Part shown: in pieces, positions 43,797 through 52,108 of the stretch | Layout of the letters: each line of letters begins with the position of its first letter | Position numbering within the stretch: the first letter of the stretch is position 1 | DNA from: Oscillospiraceae bacterium | GTDB taxonomy: Bacteria; Bacillota; Clostridia; Oscillospirales; Oscillospiraceae | Direction: 5' to 3' | DNA: 64,000 bases | Assembly (NCBI GenBank): GCA_015067435.1 | Contig: SVMM01000002.1 | Location: 202,979-266,978, forward strand | Notes under the pieces: generated by a model | Told to the model about the DNA's origin: nothing | Database searches by the model: none | What the model saw: only the letters and a program-made list of their open reading frames with translations | Translations under genes and position numbers: made by a program

Positions 43797-44761
43797 CTCT
43801 TCCTCCCCGCAAGCGCAAATCGCAGCGCCGCGCAGACCGAGAACAGCAGCGCGCCCGCGCAGTACATCATTCTGTTCGCCCGAAGGATATCCTCCGGAAC
43901 CACGCCGCGGCGCTCGTCGCCCAGCGACGCCTTTTCATGCTTTTCCCCGAAATACCACGCATCGCCACCGAGGCAAACCCCCAGCGCGCCCGCGCAGGCC
44001 GCCTCCGTCTGCCCCGCGTTGGGGCTCAGGTGCAGCCGCGCGTCCCGCCGCCAGATGCGGTAAGCGCCCTTCGCGTCCTGTCCCGTCAGCGCCGCGGCGG
44101 CGATGAAGAAGAGCGCCGCGACGCGCGACGGCAGATAGTTCGCCGCGTCGTCCAGCTTTGCCGCCGCCGCGCCGAAGTGCAGATACTTTTCGCTGCGATA
44201 GCCGACCATACTGTCCATTGTGTTGATAGACTTATACAATAGCGCCGCAGGCGCGCCGCCCAGAAACATGCACAGCATCGGCGCGGCCACGCCGTCCGAG
44301 AAGTTCTCCGCCACCGTTTCGACCGCCGCCTTGGCGACGCCCTCCGCGTCCAGCCGCTCCGTATCGCGTCCGACGATGCGTGCGACCGCCTTACGCGCCG
44401 CCTCCAGATCGTCCGCCTCCAGCGCGCGGTAAACGCGCCCGCTCTCGGTCGCAAGTCCCTTTGCCGCGAGCGACTGTGCGCACCAGAGCGTTTGCAGCGC
44501 CAGCTCCGCGCTCCAATGCACCCGCCGCGCCATGCGGCATGCACCGAGCGAAACGCCCAGCGTCAGCGCAGGGAGGGACAGCGCCAGCAGCGCCCCGCCC
44601 AGCCGTTCGCCCTCTGGCGACGCCGGAAGCCGGGGCCGTGCCGTGCGCTCATAGCGGTCGATGTACCTTCCCATCCACACCACCGGATGCGGCAGCCATG
44701 CCGGATCGCCGAAGATCAGATCCAGCGCGTAGCCGCCCGCAGCCGCGCAAAGCGTCAGCAT
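43793..44761 (-). CDS. cbiB: Adenosylcobinamide-phosphate synthase CbiB
   Basis: A membrane enzyme attaching aminopropanol phosphate to adenosylcobyric acid; 322 residues with several spans. The start is ATG 44761 after GGAGGAGG. Family motifs: GYALDLIFGDPAWLPHPVVWMGR (about 9, read in parts), AKAAVETVAENFSDGVAAPML (about 140), YKSINTMDSMVGYR (about 175) and the C-terminal SPNAGQTEAACAGALGV (about 245). It starts 7 nt before the cobC stop and is coupled to cobD downstream. Confidence 0.93.
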   Translation of the reverse strand: MLTLCAAAGGYALDLIFGDPAWLPHPVVWMGRYIDRYERTARPRLPASPEGERLGGALLALSLPALTLGVSLGACRMARRVHWSAELALQTLWCAQSLAAKGLATESGRVYRALEADDLEAARKAVARIVGRDTERLDAEGVAKAAVETVAENFSDGVAAPMLCMFLGGAPAALLYKSINTMDSMVGYRSEKYLHFGAAAAKLDDAANYLPSRVAALFFIAAAALTGQDAKGAYRIWRRDARLHLSPNAGQTEAACAGALGVCLGGDAWYFGEKHEKASLGDERRGVVPEDILRANRMMYCAGALLFSVCAALRFALAGRKR

Positions 44762-45363
44762 GTTTCCTCCTCCCGCCGGAACGACAGCGGCGCGGTCATG
44801 CGCAGCCGTTTCTTTCCGCGCCAAAGCGTCTCGTCAAAGTCCAGCTCCCAGCCGCCCGCGTTGTCCGGCGTCCATGCGTAATAATCCTGCTCCGGCAGGG
44901 CATACCGCTCCATGATTGCGCGCACCGTCCCGCCGTGGGCAGCTATGACAAGCGTTTTTGCTTTACATGTAAGGCTATCCGCCATAACAGTCTCAAACGC
45001 CGCGCAGACGCGCGCGCAAAACATCGCGCGCGATTCGCCGTTGGGACATTGCGTCATGCAGCCACTGTCCACCCACGCGCGATAGGCTGCGTCGTTCACC
45101 ATCTCATCCGCCGTCCGACCGTCAAAGTCGCCGAAATCCATCTCGGCAAAGTCTGGCACGATCCGCTGCGCGGCATCCGGAAAGATGCGCCGCGCGGTCT
45201 GCTGCGTCCGGCGCAGCGGAGAAACGTACACCAGCGCAGGCTTCAGCGCCGCCGTCCGCAGCTCCGCTTCGCCCTCGGGCGAGAGCGGGATGTCCAGCCT
45301 GCCCTGATAGCGTCTTTCGTCGTTGTATGTTGTGCGCCCGTGGCGCAGCACCCAGATCCTCAC
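44755..45363 (-). CDS. cobC: Histidine phosphatase, alpha-ribazole phosphatase CobC-like
   Basis: Probably dephosphorylates alpha-ribazole-5'-phosphate or adenosylcobalamin phosphate; 202 residues. The start is taken as GTG 45363 (VRIWVLRHGRTTYN), with GGGGG upstream and an overlap with the cobU-like stop. The phosphohistidine motif LRHGRTTYN is at the N-terminus, SPLRRTQQTARRIFPD follows at about 57, and the second His is in VIAAHGGTVRAIMERY (about 148). Phosphoglycerate-mutase-like family members are promiscuous; the operon gives the role. Confidence 0.85.
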   Translation of the reverse strand: MRIWVLRHGRTTYNDERRYQGRLDIPLSPEGEAELRTAALKPALVYVSPLRRTQQTARRIFPDAAQRIVPDFAEMDFGDFDGRTADEMVNDAAYRAWVDSGCMTQCPNGESRAMFCARVCAAFETVMADSLTCKAKTLVIAAHGGTVRAIMERYALPEQDYYAWTPDNAGGWELDFDETLWRGKKRLRMTAPLSFRREEETC

Positions 45364-45695
45364 GACAGTTCCCCCTTGATGACCGTAGGTATCCCGCAAA
45401 ACACACGCACCGCGGCGTCCGCCCGCTGCGCCAGCAGGCAGCAGAGCCTTCCGGCGCGCTCCCTTGCCTCCCGCTCCGCGCGGTCGACGGGGACGACGCC
45501 GCCTCCGACCTCCGTTGCGATGACGATTTCATGGGCGGACAATTCCTCCGCAAGCGCCTCCAAGTCCTCCCTGCCGCGCGCCAGCTCCTGCACGTCCCAG
45601 ACGGCGCGGCGCGCCAGCTCCTCCCGGTCGCAGCCCAAAATCGTACACGCGACTTCGCGTTTGCCGCTCCACAGCGGCCCGAAAATGAAGATCAC
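45360..45695 (-). CDS. Minimal CobU-like protein
   Basis: A 111-residue relative of adenosylcobinamide kinase/guanylyltransferase. The start is GTG 45695, supported by GGGGAG 8 nt upstream and a GTGA overlap with the cobS stop. It keeps a P-loop (IFGPLWSGKREVAC, residues 4-17) and the CobU C-terminal motif IVIATEVGGGVVPVDRAERE (about 57) through AGRLCCLLAQRAD and CGIPTVIKG. The central HR-containing guanylyl-transfer segment is missing, and the full CobU is encoded two genes upstream. It may be a kinase-only or regulatory paralogue. Confidence 0.75.
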   Translation of the reverse strand: MIFIFGPLWSGKREVACTILGCDREELARRAVWDVQELARGREDLEALAEELSAHEIVIATEVGGGVVPVDRAEREARERAGRLCCLLAQRADAAVRVFCGIPTVIKGELS

Positions 45696-46471
45696 GGCAA
45701 TTTCTCCCCATACTGCACCGCGACCGCCGCCGCGAGCATCCAAAACTCCGCCTTGACCAAGAACCATCCCGCAAGATCCCCCGACGTGCCGCCGAACTGT
45801 CGCTTCGCCGTGCGGATGTAATGCGCTGACGCCGCAAGCGCGGCGCAGACCGTCGCAAGGCATATCAGCCATCCGCCAAACAGATACGTGCCGACGGCAC
45901 AACCGGCGCAAACGACGGTCAGGATCGCCCGCACGCGCCTTTTGTCCGCCGCGGAGGCGAACGTCCGCGCGAGGCTCGACCCCTCCGCGATCGGCAGGCA
46001 GGTCAGCAGCAGCCCGGAGAGCGCGCGGGAAAGCACAAAACACGTTGCCATGTGCCCCAGCGCCCGCGCCGACGGCGTCCACGCGCAGCACAGCGCGAAA
46101 CACAGCACAAAGTACGCGCACAGGCGGATCACGGCGAACGCGCCGCAATGCGGATCGTGCAGGATCTCCTGCTTGCGCTCCGGCGAGGCGTGGCTGGAGA
46201 GCGCGTCGGCAACGTCAGCGTAGCCGTCGAGGTGGATGCCGCCCGTCACCACCGCCGGCAGCACGCACAGTAGCGCGCCGCGCAGCAGCTCCGGCAGCCC
46301 CAGCGCCGCGCACAGCGCGCAGACGCCCCACCAGCCCAGTCCGAGCACGGCGCCGACGAGCGGAAACACCGCCAGCGCGTAGCGCATGTTCCTCTCATTC
46401 CATGCAAGCTGCGGCATCGGCAGCGCCGAATACATTGAAAATGCGACCGCAACGGTCTCCAAAACCCACAT
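45692..46471 (-). CDS. cobS: Adenosylcobinamide-GDP ribazoletransferase CobS
   Basis: A membrane cobalamin synthase joining adenosylcobinamide-GDP with alpha-ribazole; 259 residues, about six spans. The metal-binding acidic motif GGIHLDGYADVADAL (about 77) is intact, followed by LHDPHCGAFAVIRL (about 103), typical of the family, and SRALSGLLLTCLP (about 148). It begins 1 nt into the cobU stop (TGATG) and ends overlapping the short cobU paralogue. Confidence 0.94.
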   Translation of the reverse strand: MWVLETVAVAFSMYSALPMPQLAWNERNMRYALAVFPLVGAVLGLGWWGVCALCAALGLPELLRGALLCVLPAVVTGGIHLDGYADVADALSSHASPERKQEILHDPHCGAFAVIRLCAYFVLCFALCCAWTPSARALGHMATCFVLSRALSGLLLTCLPIAEGSSLARTFASAADKRRVRAILTVVCAGCAVGTYLFGGWLICLATVCAALAASAHYIRTAKRQFGGTSGDLAGWFLVKAEFWMLAAAVAVQYGEKLP

Positions 46472-47001
46472 CAGCGCACCCGTTCCCCTTTGTGATATAC
46501 CGCGATCCCGCAGCTGACCTCGCAGACTGCGTCCGCCGCCGCGGCAAGTTTTCGGTTTACATAAGACAGCACGCTCAGGTATTCCAGCGTGCTGTTTTCA
46601 TAGCCGCTCCCGCCGGAGAACACCTCGTTCGAGACGATCACCAGCTCGCGGCACAGTGTCCGCAGGCGCTCAACGCCGTCGAGGATGCGCCGCGCAGCCT
46701 GTTCCGGCGCCCCCTGCGGCGAAAAAAGCTCGTTGGCGCAGAGGTTGCCGACATCCTCCAGCAGCACCGCGCTGCCACGCGGGATCGCAGCGTTCGGCAG
46801 ATCGACGAAGCACTCCACGGTCTCGAAGCCCCTGTCGCGGCGCAGCGCGCGGTGGCGCTCGATGCGCGCCTCCGCCTCCGCGCCGAAGGGCTCCATCGTC
46901 GCGAGATACACGCGGCGCGCCGTGCCGCTCCGTGCGCAGAGCAGTTCCTCGGCATAAGCGCTCTTGCCGCTCGCCGCGCCGCCGACCACCAGCGTCGTCA
47001 T
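46471..47001 (-). CDS. cobU: Adenosylcobinamide kinase / guanylyltransferase CobU
   Basis: Phosphorylates adenosylcobinamide and transfers GMP onto it; 176 residues. The start is ATG 47001 (MTTLVVGGAASGKSAYAEE), overlapping the cobT stop by 4 nt. P-loop GGAASGKS (7-14), the guanylylated-His region EARIERHRALRR (about 50) and LLEDVGNLCANELF (about 80) are present, then VIVSNEVFSGGSGYE (about 122). The last part diverges from the usual EVGMGIVP pattern, which is instead kept in the short paralogue downstream. Confidence 0.9.
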   Translation of the reverse strand: MTTLVVGGAASGKSAYAEELLCARSGTARRVYLATMEPFGAEAEARIERHRALRRDRGFETVECFVDLPNAAIPRGSAVLLEDVGNLCANELFSPQGAPEQAARRILDGVERLRTLCRELVIVSNEVFSGGSGYENSTLEYLSVLSYVNRKLAAAADAVCEVSCGIAVYHKGERVR

Positions 47002-48065
47002 GGCGCGCCCTCCTGCGGGACATAGGGCTCGATGCCGCCCTCGGCGAAGGTGTACGCCTCGCGGTACACGGCGAGCGCCATGTCCAGCAGCGGCATCGCC
47101 GCGACCGCGCCCGTCCCCTCGCCGAGACGCATATCCGCATGGATGAGCGCGCGTTTGCCCAGCTCCCGCAAGAGCAGCTCGCCCGCAGGCTCCGCGGACA
47201 CATGGCTCGCGAGCATCGCCTTGCGCGCGTCCGGACACAAGCGCGCCGCGCACAGAGCCGCCGCCGCGCTGGGGAACCCGTCGATCAGGACGGGCACGCG
47301 GTACAGCGCGCCGCCGAGAAACACACCGCAGAGCCCCGCGAGGTCGAAGCCGCCGACCTTCGAGAGCACGTCCACGGGATCGCCCGCGTCGGGGCTGTTG
47401 GCGGCGATGCCCTGACGGACGACCTCGATCTTCCGATTAAGCGCCGCGTCGGACAGGCCCGCGCCGCGCCCCGTGACCGTCTCCGGCGGGCGCGAGAGCA
47501 GCACGGCGGTCACCGCCGAGGACGTGGTCGTGTTGCCGATGCCCATCTCGCCCGTCGCGATCAGGCGCGTGCCGCGCGCCGCCTCCTCCCGCACCAGCTC
47601 GACGCCGGTCAGGATCGCGCGCTCCGCCTGCGCGCGCGACATGGCAGGTCCCTCCGTGAAGTCGGCGGTGCCGTTGCCGATGCGGCGATCCAGCACACCG
47701 TCGCAGCCCGCAAAATCCAAAATGCCGACGTCCACGGGGACGACGCGGCATTTGGCAACGCGCGCCATGCGGCACACAGACGTCCGCCCCAGCGCAAGCT
47801 GCCGCGCAACGGCGGCGGTCACGCCGCTGTCCGTCTGCGTCACGCCGCGTCGCACCACGCCGTTGTCGGCACAGAGCACCAACGCCGCCCGCACGCTCAG
47901 ATCGACGTCCGCGCTGCCCGTCAGCGCGGCGATATCCTCCACCGCCGTTTCCAGCAGGCCGAGGCTCCCCAGCGGCTTGGCGCAGGCGTTCCATCGTTCG
48001 CGTGCACGGTTACGGGCGTCCTCGTCCGGCGGCGTGATCCCGCCGATGATCTCCTCAAGCGTCAT
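46998..48065 (-). CDS. cobT: Nicotinate-nucleotide:dimethylbenzimidazole phosphoribosyltransferase CobT
   Basis: Activates the lower-ligand base to its alpha-ribotide; 355 residues. The start is ATG 48065 (MTLEEIIGGITPPDE), overlapping the cbiA stop and following GGAGGAA. Family motifs are KPLGSLGLLE (about 33), CADNGVVRRGVTQT (about 65), GEMGIGNTTTSSAV (about 170) and the catalytic Glu in RLGEGTGAVAAMPLL (about 315). No bluB or bza genes are in the window, so the source of the base is unknown; anaerobes often use adenine, cresol or imported bases. Confidence 0.94.
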   Translation of the reverse strand: MTLEEIIGGITPPDEDARNRARERWNACAKPLGSLGLLETAVEDIAALTGSADVDLSVRAALVLCADNGVVRRGVTQTDSGVTAAVARQLALGRTSVCRMARVAKCRVVPVDVGILDFAGCDGVLDRRIGNGTADFTEGPAMSRAQAERAILTGVELVREEAARGTRLIATGEMGIGNTTTSSAVTAVLLSRPPETVTGRGAGLSDAALNRKIEVVRQGIAANSPDAGDPVDVLSKVGGFDLAGLCGVFLGGALYRVPVLIDGFPSAAAALCAARLCPDARKAMLASHVSAEPAGELLLRELGKRALIHADMRLGEGTGAVAAMPLLDMALAVYREAYTFAEGGIEPYVPQEGAP

Positions 48066-49411
48066 GTCATTCCTCCACAGCGGCGCGCCGCGTCGACGAA
48101 GCGCCGCGCCAGCTCCGGCCGCCCCGCAAAGTACAGATGTGGGAACGCCGCGTACAGCGTGTCCGACACAAAGCCGCAGCGCCACGACCGGCTTCCCTTC
48201 TCCGCGCGCAGACCGCCCCCGCACGCCGTCGCGTCCCAATAGTGGAACTCGTGCGCCGGCACGCGCTCGCCCGCGCGAAACAACATGCTGTCCGCCTCCG
48301 CGCACAGCGTTTCGTAGCCGAAGCGCACCAATCGCCCCGCGTTCGCCGCCGTTCCGGGCAGCGCGCCGACCATCGGGTATTCGTTCCCCTCCGCGTCGCA
48401 CAGCGCCTCGCCAAGATAGAGAAAACCGCCGCACTCCGCCACGGTCGGAAGCCCGTTTTGCACGGCGGATTTGATAGACTCACGCATGGAACAGTTCATA
48501 GAAAGCTCTCTTGCGAAGAGTTCAGGGTATCCGCCGGGCAGGTACAGACCCCCGATTTGCTCCGGCAAACGCTCGTCCGAAAGGGGGCTGAAGGGCACCA
48601 ACTCCGCTCCGAAAGCGCGCAGTGTCTCCAAAGTCTCTGCATATGTGAAGTTAAACGCCTTGTCGTTCGCATAACCAAGGCGAATTACAGCGCATCCGGA
48701 ATTGTCAAAAGCTGTCTCTCCGGTGGGGTTTTCACGCGCGCAAAGGCGTAAAAACCGCTCCCAGTCGAGGTGTTTTTCCAGCTCCGACGCCATGGCGTCA
48801 AGGCGTTGGGAGAGGTCGTCGATCTCCGCCGCCGTCCGCAGGCCAAGATGCCGGCTCTCAAAGCGCGCCTCCTCCATCCGCGGGAGACAGCCCAGAACGG
48901 CGATCCCGGTCTCTCGTTCTATTGCCGGAGCGAGTGTTTCGCACAGCCTGCCGGGGCACTCGTTGAGGATCACGCCGGCGATGCGGCTGTTTTCCCGAAA
49001 CGTGACCAGTCCGCGCAGCTGCGCCGCAAGCGTCAGCCCCGCGCCGCGCGCGGGCATGACCAGCACCGTCGGCAGCCCCAGCGTGTCGGCGACGTGCCAC
49101 GAGCTCGCGCGGTCGCTGACGCCGCCAAGGCCGTCGTAGTAGCCCATCACGCCCTCGCACACCGCTGCGCCGTGTCCGCTACAGCCGCGCGCGAAAATCT
49201 CCCGGACCCGCGCCTCGTCGCTCAGAAACAGGTCGAGGTTGCGGCTCTCGACGCCCAACACGGCGCGGTGGAACATCGGGTCGATGTAATCCGGGCCGCA
49301 TTTAAACGCGCAGGGGCCGTATCCCCGCTTTTGCAGCGCCCGCAGCAGCGCGCAGGCGACGGCGGTCTTTCCGCTGCCGGAGTGCGGCGCGGCGATCATC
49401 ACCTGAATCAT
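48062..49411 (-). CDS. cbiA: Cobyrinate a,c-diamide synthase CbiA
   Basis: Amidates cobyrinate at a and c with glutamine and ATP; 449 residues. The start is ATG 49411 (MIQVMIAAPHSGSGKTAVACALL), overlapping cbiET by 4 nt. P-loop HSGSGKT at about 9-15, KCGPDYIDPMFH (about 38), CEGVMGYYDGLGG (about 85), and the amidotransferase nucleophile Cys in TVAECGGFLYLGE (about 330), with EFHYWDATA near the end carrying the His. All expected catalytic elements are visible. Confidence 0.94.
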   Translation of the reverse strand: MIQVMIAAPHSGSGKTAVACALLRALQKRGYGPCAFKCGPDYIDPMFHRAVLGVESRNLDLFLSDEARVREIFARGCSGHGAAVCEGVMGYYDGLGGVSDRASSWHVADTLGLPTVLVMPARGAGLTLAAQLRGLVTFRENSRIAGVILNECPGRLCETLAPAIERETGIAVLGCLPRMEEARFESRHLGLRTAAEIDDLSQRLDAMASELEKHLDWERFLRLCARENPTGETAFDNSGCAVIRLGYANDKAFNFTYAETLETLRAFGAELVPFSPLSDERLPEQIGGLYLPGGYPELFARELSMNCSMRESIKSAVQNGLPTVAECGGFLYLGEALCDAEGNEYPMVGALPGTAANAGRLVRFGYETLCAEADSMLFRAGERVPAHEFHYWDATACGGGLRAEKGSRSWRCGFVSDTLYAAFPHLYFAGRPELARRFVDAARRCGGMT

Positions 49412-50616
49412 TTCTCCCCGCCCCGCTTCGCCGTAATCAGGAAGATCGGATTGTTCGCCTTGAGCAGATGCAGCCCGCCCGCGACCGCCGTCCGGCTCAC
49501 GGAAAGCTGCGTCACCTCCGCTTCCAGCTTCATTTCCGTGCAGAGCGCCAGCGCGGCGGACAGCGTCTCCACCGCAATCGCGCTGATGCACAGTCGAACC
49601 GCCGGATTGCGCTCCAGCGCCGCGGCGACGATGCCGCGCAGCGCGCCCTTTGAGCCGCCGACAAACATGGCGTCCGGCGCCGGCAGACCCGCCAGCGCCT
49701 CCGGCGCCGTGCCGCGCGCCAAATGCAGGTTCCATGCGCCGAAGCGCCGCTTGTTCCGCTCGATCAGCGCGCAGGCCTCCTCGCCGCACTCGATGGCGTA
49801 GACGCGGCCCTCGCGCGCCGTCAGCGCCAGCTCAATCGACACGCTGCCCGTGCCCGCGCCGACGTCCCACAGAATATCGCCGCTGCGCACGCCCAGCTTG
49901 GAGCGGACGACCGCGCGCACCTCCTGCTTTGTCATCGGCACGTCGCCGCGCTCAAACGCGTCGTCCGGAATACCGCCCGGCGTCCGCTCCGGAAGCGCTG
50001 CTGCCTCGACCAGAAGCACGCTCAACGGCGCGAAGGTCATGCCCGCGCATACCGAAACCGTGGTCTCGACGACGCGCTCCTGCTCGTAGGACAGGTTCTC
50101 CCCCACCGTCACGCGCAGGTCGCCCAATCCCGTTTCCGCCAGCTCCGCGCAGATACTCGCGGGCGTCTGCGCACCGCCGGTCAGGAAAAACGTCGGACGC
50201 CCCCGCAGCACGGCGGCGATCGCGTCGCACTGCGTCCCGTGCGCCGAGCACAGCGTCCAGTCCTGCCACGGGCGTCGGAGCCGCGCGGCAAGCAGCTGCA
50301 CGCTGGATAAACCGGGAACAAAGCTGCATTCCGCGCCCTGTGCGGTCAGCAGCGGCAGCAGCGTCCGCGCGCCGGAGTAGAAGCCGGTGTCCCCGCTGAA
50401 CACGACGCAGGCCTCCCGCGCCCCGTCGCGCGAGAGCGCCTCCGCGATCTCCTCCGAGCGGATCGACGCCAGCACGCGCTGGTCCGGGCGCAGCGGGACC
50501 GCGTCCAGCAGCCGCTGCGCGCCCACGATCAGCTCCGCGCGGCGGATCGCCGCAAGCGCCTCCGGCGACATCTGGTCCGGATTTCCGCCGCCGACGCCCA
50601 AAAATGTCACTCTCAC
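49408..50616 (-). CDS. cbiET: CbiE-CbiT fusion (precorrin-6Y C5,15-methyltransferase, CobL-like)
   Basis: A bifunctional enzyme of 402 residues. The N-terminal CbiE part (1-205) methylates C5: FLGVGGGNPDQMSPEA at about 5, VVFSGDTGFYSGAR (about 75) and GLSSVQLLAARL (about 105). The C-terminal CbiT part (about 210-400) methylates C15 with decarboxylation: MTKQEVRAVVRSKLGV (about 228), SAM site WDVGAGTGSVSIE (about 250) and DAMFVGGSKGALR (about 315). The GTG start at 50616 lies inside the cbiJ stop (GTGA), with GGGGAG 8 nt before. Such fusions are common. Confidence 0.93.
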   Translation of the reverse strand: MRVTFLGVGGGNPDQMSPEALAAIRRAELIVGAQRLLDAVPLRPDQRVLASIRSEEIAEALSRDGAREACVVFSGDTGFYSGARTLLPLLTAQGAECSFVPGLSSVQLLAARLRRPWQDWTLCSAHGTQCDAIAAVLRGRPTFFLTGGAQTPASICAELAETGLGDLRVTVGENLSYEQERVVETTVSVCAGMTFAPLSVLLVEAAALPERTPGGIPDDAFERGDVPMTKQEVRAVVRSKLGVRSGDILWDVGAGTGSVSIELALTAREGRVYAIECGEEACALIERNKRRFGAWNLHLARGTAPEALAGLPAPDAMFVGGSKGALRGIVAAALERNPAVRLCISAIAVETLSAALALCTEMKLEAEVTQLSVSRTAVAGGLHLLKANNPIFLITAKRGGEK

Positions 50617-51356
50617 TTCATCCACTCCCCGCATTGCGCCGCAGCCTCCTCAAAGGTGCAGCCATCCTCCTTCGGGCGGCGCAGCACGATCAGCTCCGCG
50701 CCGCATGCCGCCGCGGCGCGCGCCTTTTCCGGGTATCCGCCCGCCGTGCCGCCGTCCTTTGTCACCACATACCGGATCTGAAGCTGCCGGATCAGCGCCT
50801 CGTTCAGCTCGCGGGAAAACGGCCCCTGCATGGCGATGATGTTCCGGTGCGCGATGCCCGCCGCCTCACACGCCGCGATCCCCTCCCGCGAGGGCAGAAC
50901 GCGCGGGTACAATCGCCCGACATCCAGCGCCGCGAACGCGCCCAGCTCCTTCGAGCCGGTCGTCAGCAGAATGTTCCCCGTCGTCCCCGCCAGATACGCC
51001 GCAGCCTCCCGTGCATCCGCGACCACGATCCGATTCGCCTCCGCACCGTCCCCCGCGGCGCGCAGAAGCCGGAGATACGGCACCCGCGCCGCTTCGCAGG
51101 CGTCGCGGATGTTCGCGGACGCCTCCACGGCATAGGGATGCGTCGCGTCGACGCATCCCGCCGCGCCGGAGAGCAGCGCCGCCATCTCGTCGCGCGTCTT
51201 GCGACCGGTCAGCACCGTGACGCCGGTACAATTGCCCTGCTCCTCCGCGCCATATTCCGTGGCGACGCAGACCGTCACCGCCGCGCCGCGCGCCGCCAGC
51301 AGGTGCGAGAGCTCGCGCCCTTCGGTCGTGCCGCCGAAAACAACGATGTGCTTCAT
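50613..51356 (-). CDS. cbiJ: Cobalt-precorrin-6A reductase CbiJ
   Basis: Reduces the C18-C19 bond with NAD(P)H; 247 residues. The start is ATG 51356 (MKHIVVFGGTTEGRELSHLLA), overlapping cbiH by 4 nt. The nucleotide loop GGTTEGREL (8-16), CVDATHPYAVEASANI (about 78), NILLTTGSKELGAF (about 128) and VVTKDGGTAGGYPEKARAA (about 200) are typical. It lies between cbiH and cbiET, as in many operons. Confidence 0.93.
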   Translation of the reverse strand: MKHIVVFGGTTEGRELSHLLAARGAAVTVCVATEYGAEEQGNCTGVTVLTGRKTRDEMAALLSGAAGCVDATHPYAVEASANIRDACEAARVPYLRLLRAAGDGAEANRIVVADAREAAAYLAGTTGNILLTTGSKELGAFAALDVGRLYPRVLPSREGIAACEAAGIAHRNIIAMQGPFSRELNEALIRQLQIRYVVTKDGGTAGGYPEKARAAAACGAELIVLRRPKEDGCTFEEAAAQCGEWMK

Positions 51357-52108
51357 CTGCCGTTCTCCGCCGCGGAGGGCGTCCCGCGGTAACCGCGCGG
51401 CGTCACCAGCCAGCCGCCCGACAGCCGCGTCTCCGGCGCGCCGATGAACACGGTCGTAAACATGTCGACCTCCGTATCCCGCAGCTCGGCGAGCGTCAGC
51501 ACGCGCTTTTCCTCGCCATCGCGTCCGATGTTGCGCGCAATGCCGCAGAGCGTCGCGCCGTCGCGGCTTTCCCGCAGGATATCGCAGGCGCGCGAGAGAT
51601 GGTCGCCGCGCCGCTTTGACGACGGGTTGTAGAGCGCGACGGCGAAGCCGCCCTCGCCCGCGCAGCGCAGGCGCTTTTCGATGGTTTCCCACGGCGTCAG
51701 CAGGTCGCTGAGCGAGATCACGCAGAAATCATGCCCCAGCGGCGCGCCGAGCGCCGCCGCGCCGGAGAGCGCCGCCGTCACGCCGGCGACGATCTGAACC
51801 TCAACGCCCGGATATTCCGGCAGCAGCTCCAAAACCGGCGCCGCCATGCCGTAGACGCCCGCGTCCCCGCTGCACACCATGGCGACCGTGCTGCCGTGCT
51901 GCGCCTCGGAGAGCGCATGGCGGCAGCGCTCCAGCTCCCGCGTCATCGGCGTGGTGTATGTCTCCTTTTCGGGGAACAGCGGCGCGACGCAGTCGATGTA
52001 CGTCGTGTATCCGCACAGCAAGTCGGAGGCGGCAAGCGCCTCGCGCGCCTCTATTGTCAAGTATTTTTCCTTTCCCGGACCGATTCCAACAACGAAAAGC
52101 CTACCCAT
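51353..52108 (-). CDS. cbiH: Cobalt-precorrin-3B C17-methyltransferase CbiH
   Basis: A SAM-dependent ring-contraction enzyme methylating C17; 251 residues. The start is ATG 52108 (MGRLFVVGIGPGKEKYLT), overlapping cbiG by 8 nt. Motifs: GIGPG loop, AMVCSGDAGVYGMAAPVLELL (about 92, read in parts), IVAGVTAALSGAAALGAPLGHDF (about 118, in parts), VALYNPSSKRR (about 160). There is no extra Fe-S domain, so it is the short anaerobic form. Confidence 0.93.
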   Translation of the reverse strand: MGRLFVVGIGPGKEKYLTIEAREALAASDLLCGYTTYIDCVAPLFPEKETYTTPMTRELERCRHALSEAQHGSTVAMVCSGDAGVYGMAAPVLELLPEYPGVEVQIVAGVTAALSGAAALGAPLGHDFCVISLSDLLTPWETIEKRLRCAGEGGFAVALYNPSSKRRGDHLSRACDILRESRDGATLCGIARNIGRDGEEKRVLTLAELRDTEVDMFTTVFIGAPETRLSGGWLVTPRGYRGTPSAAENGR

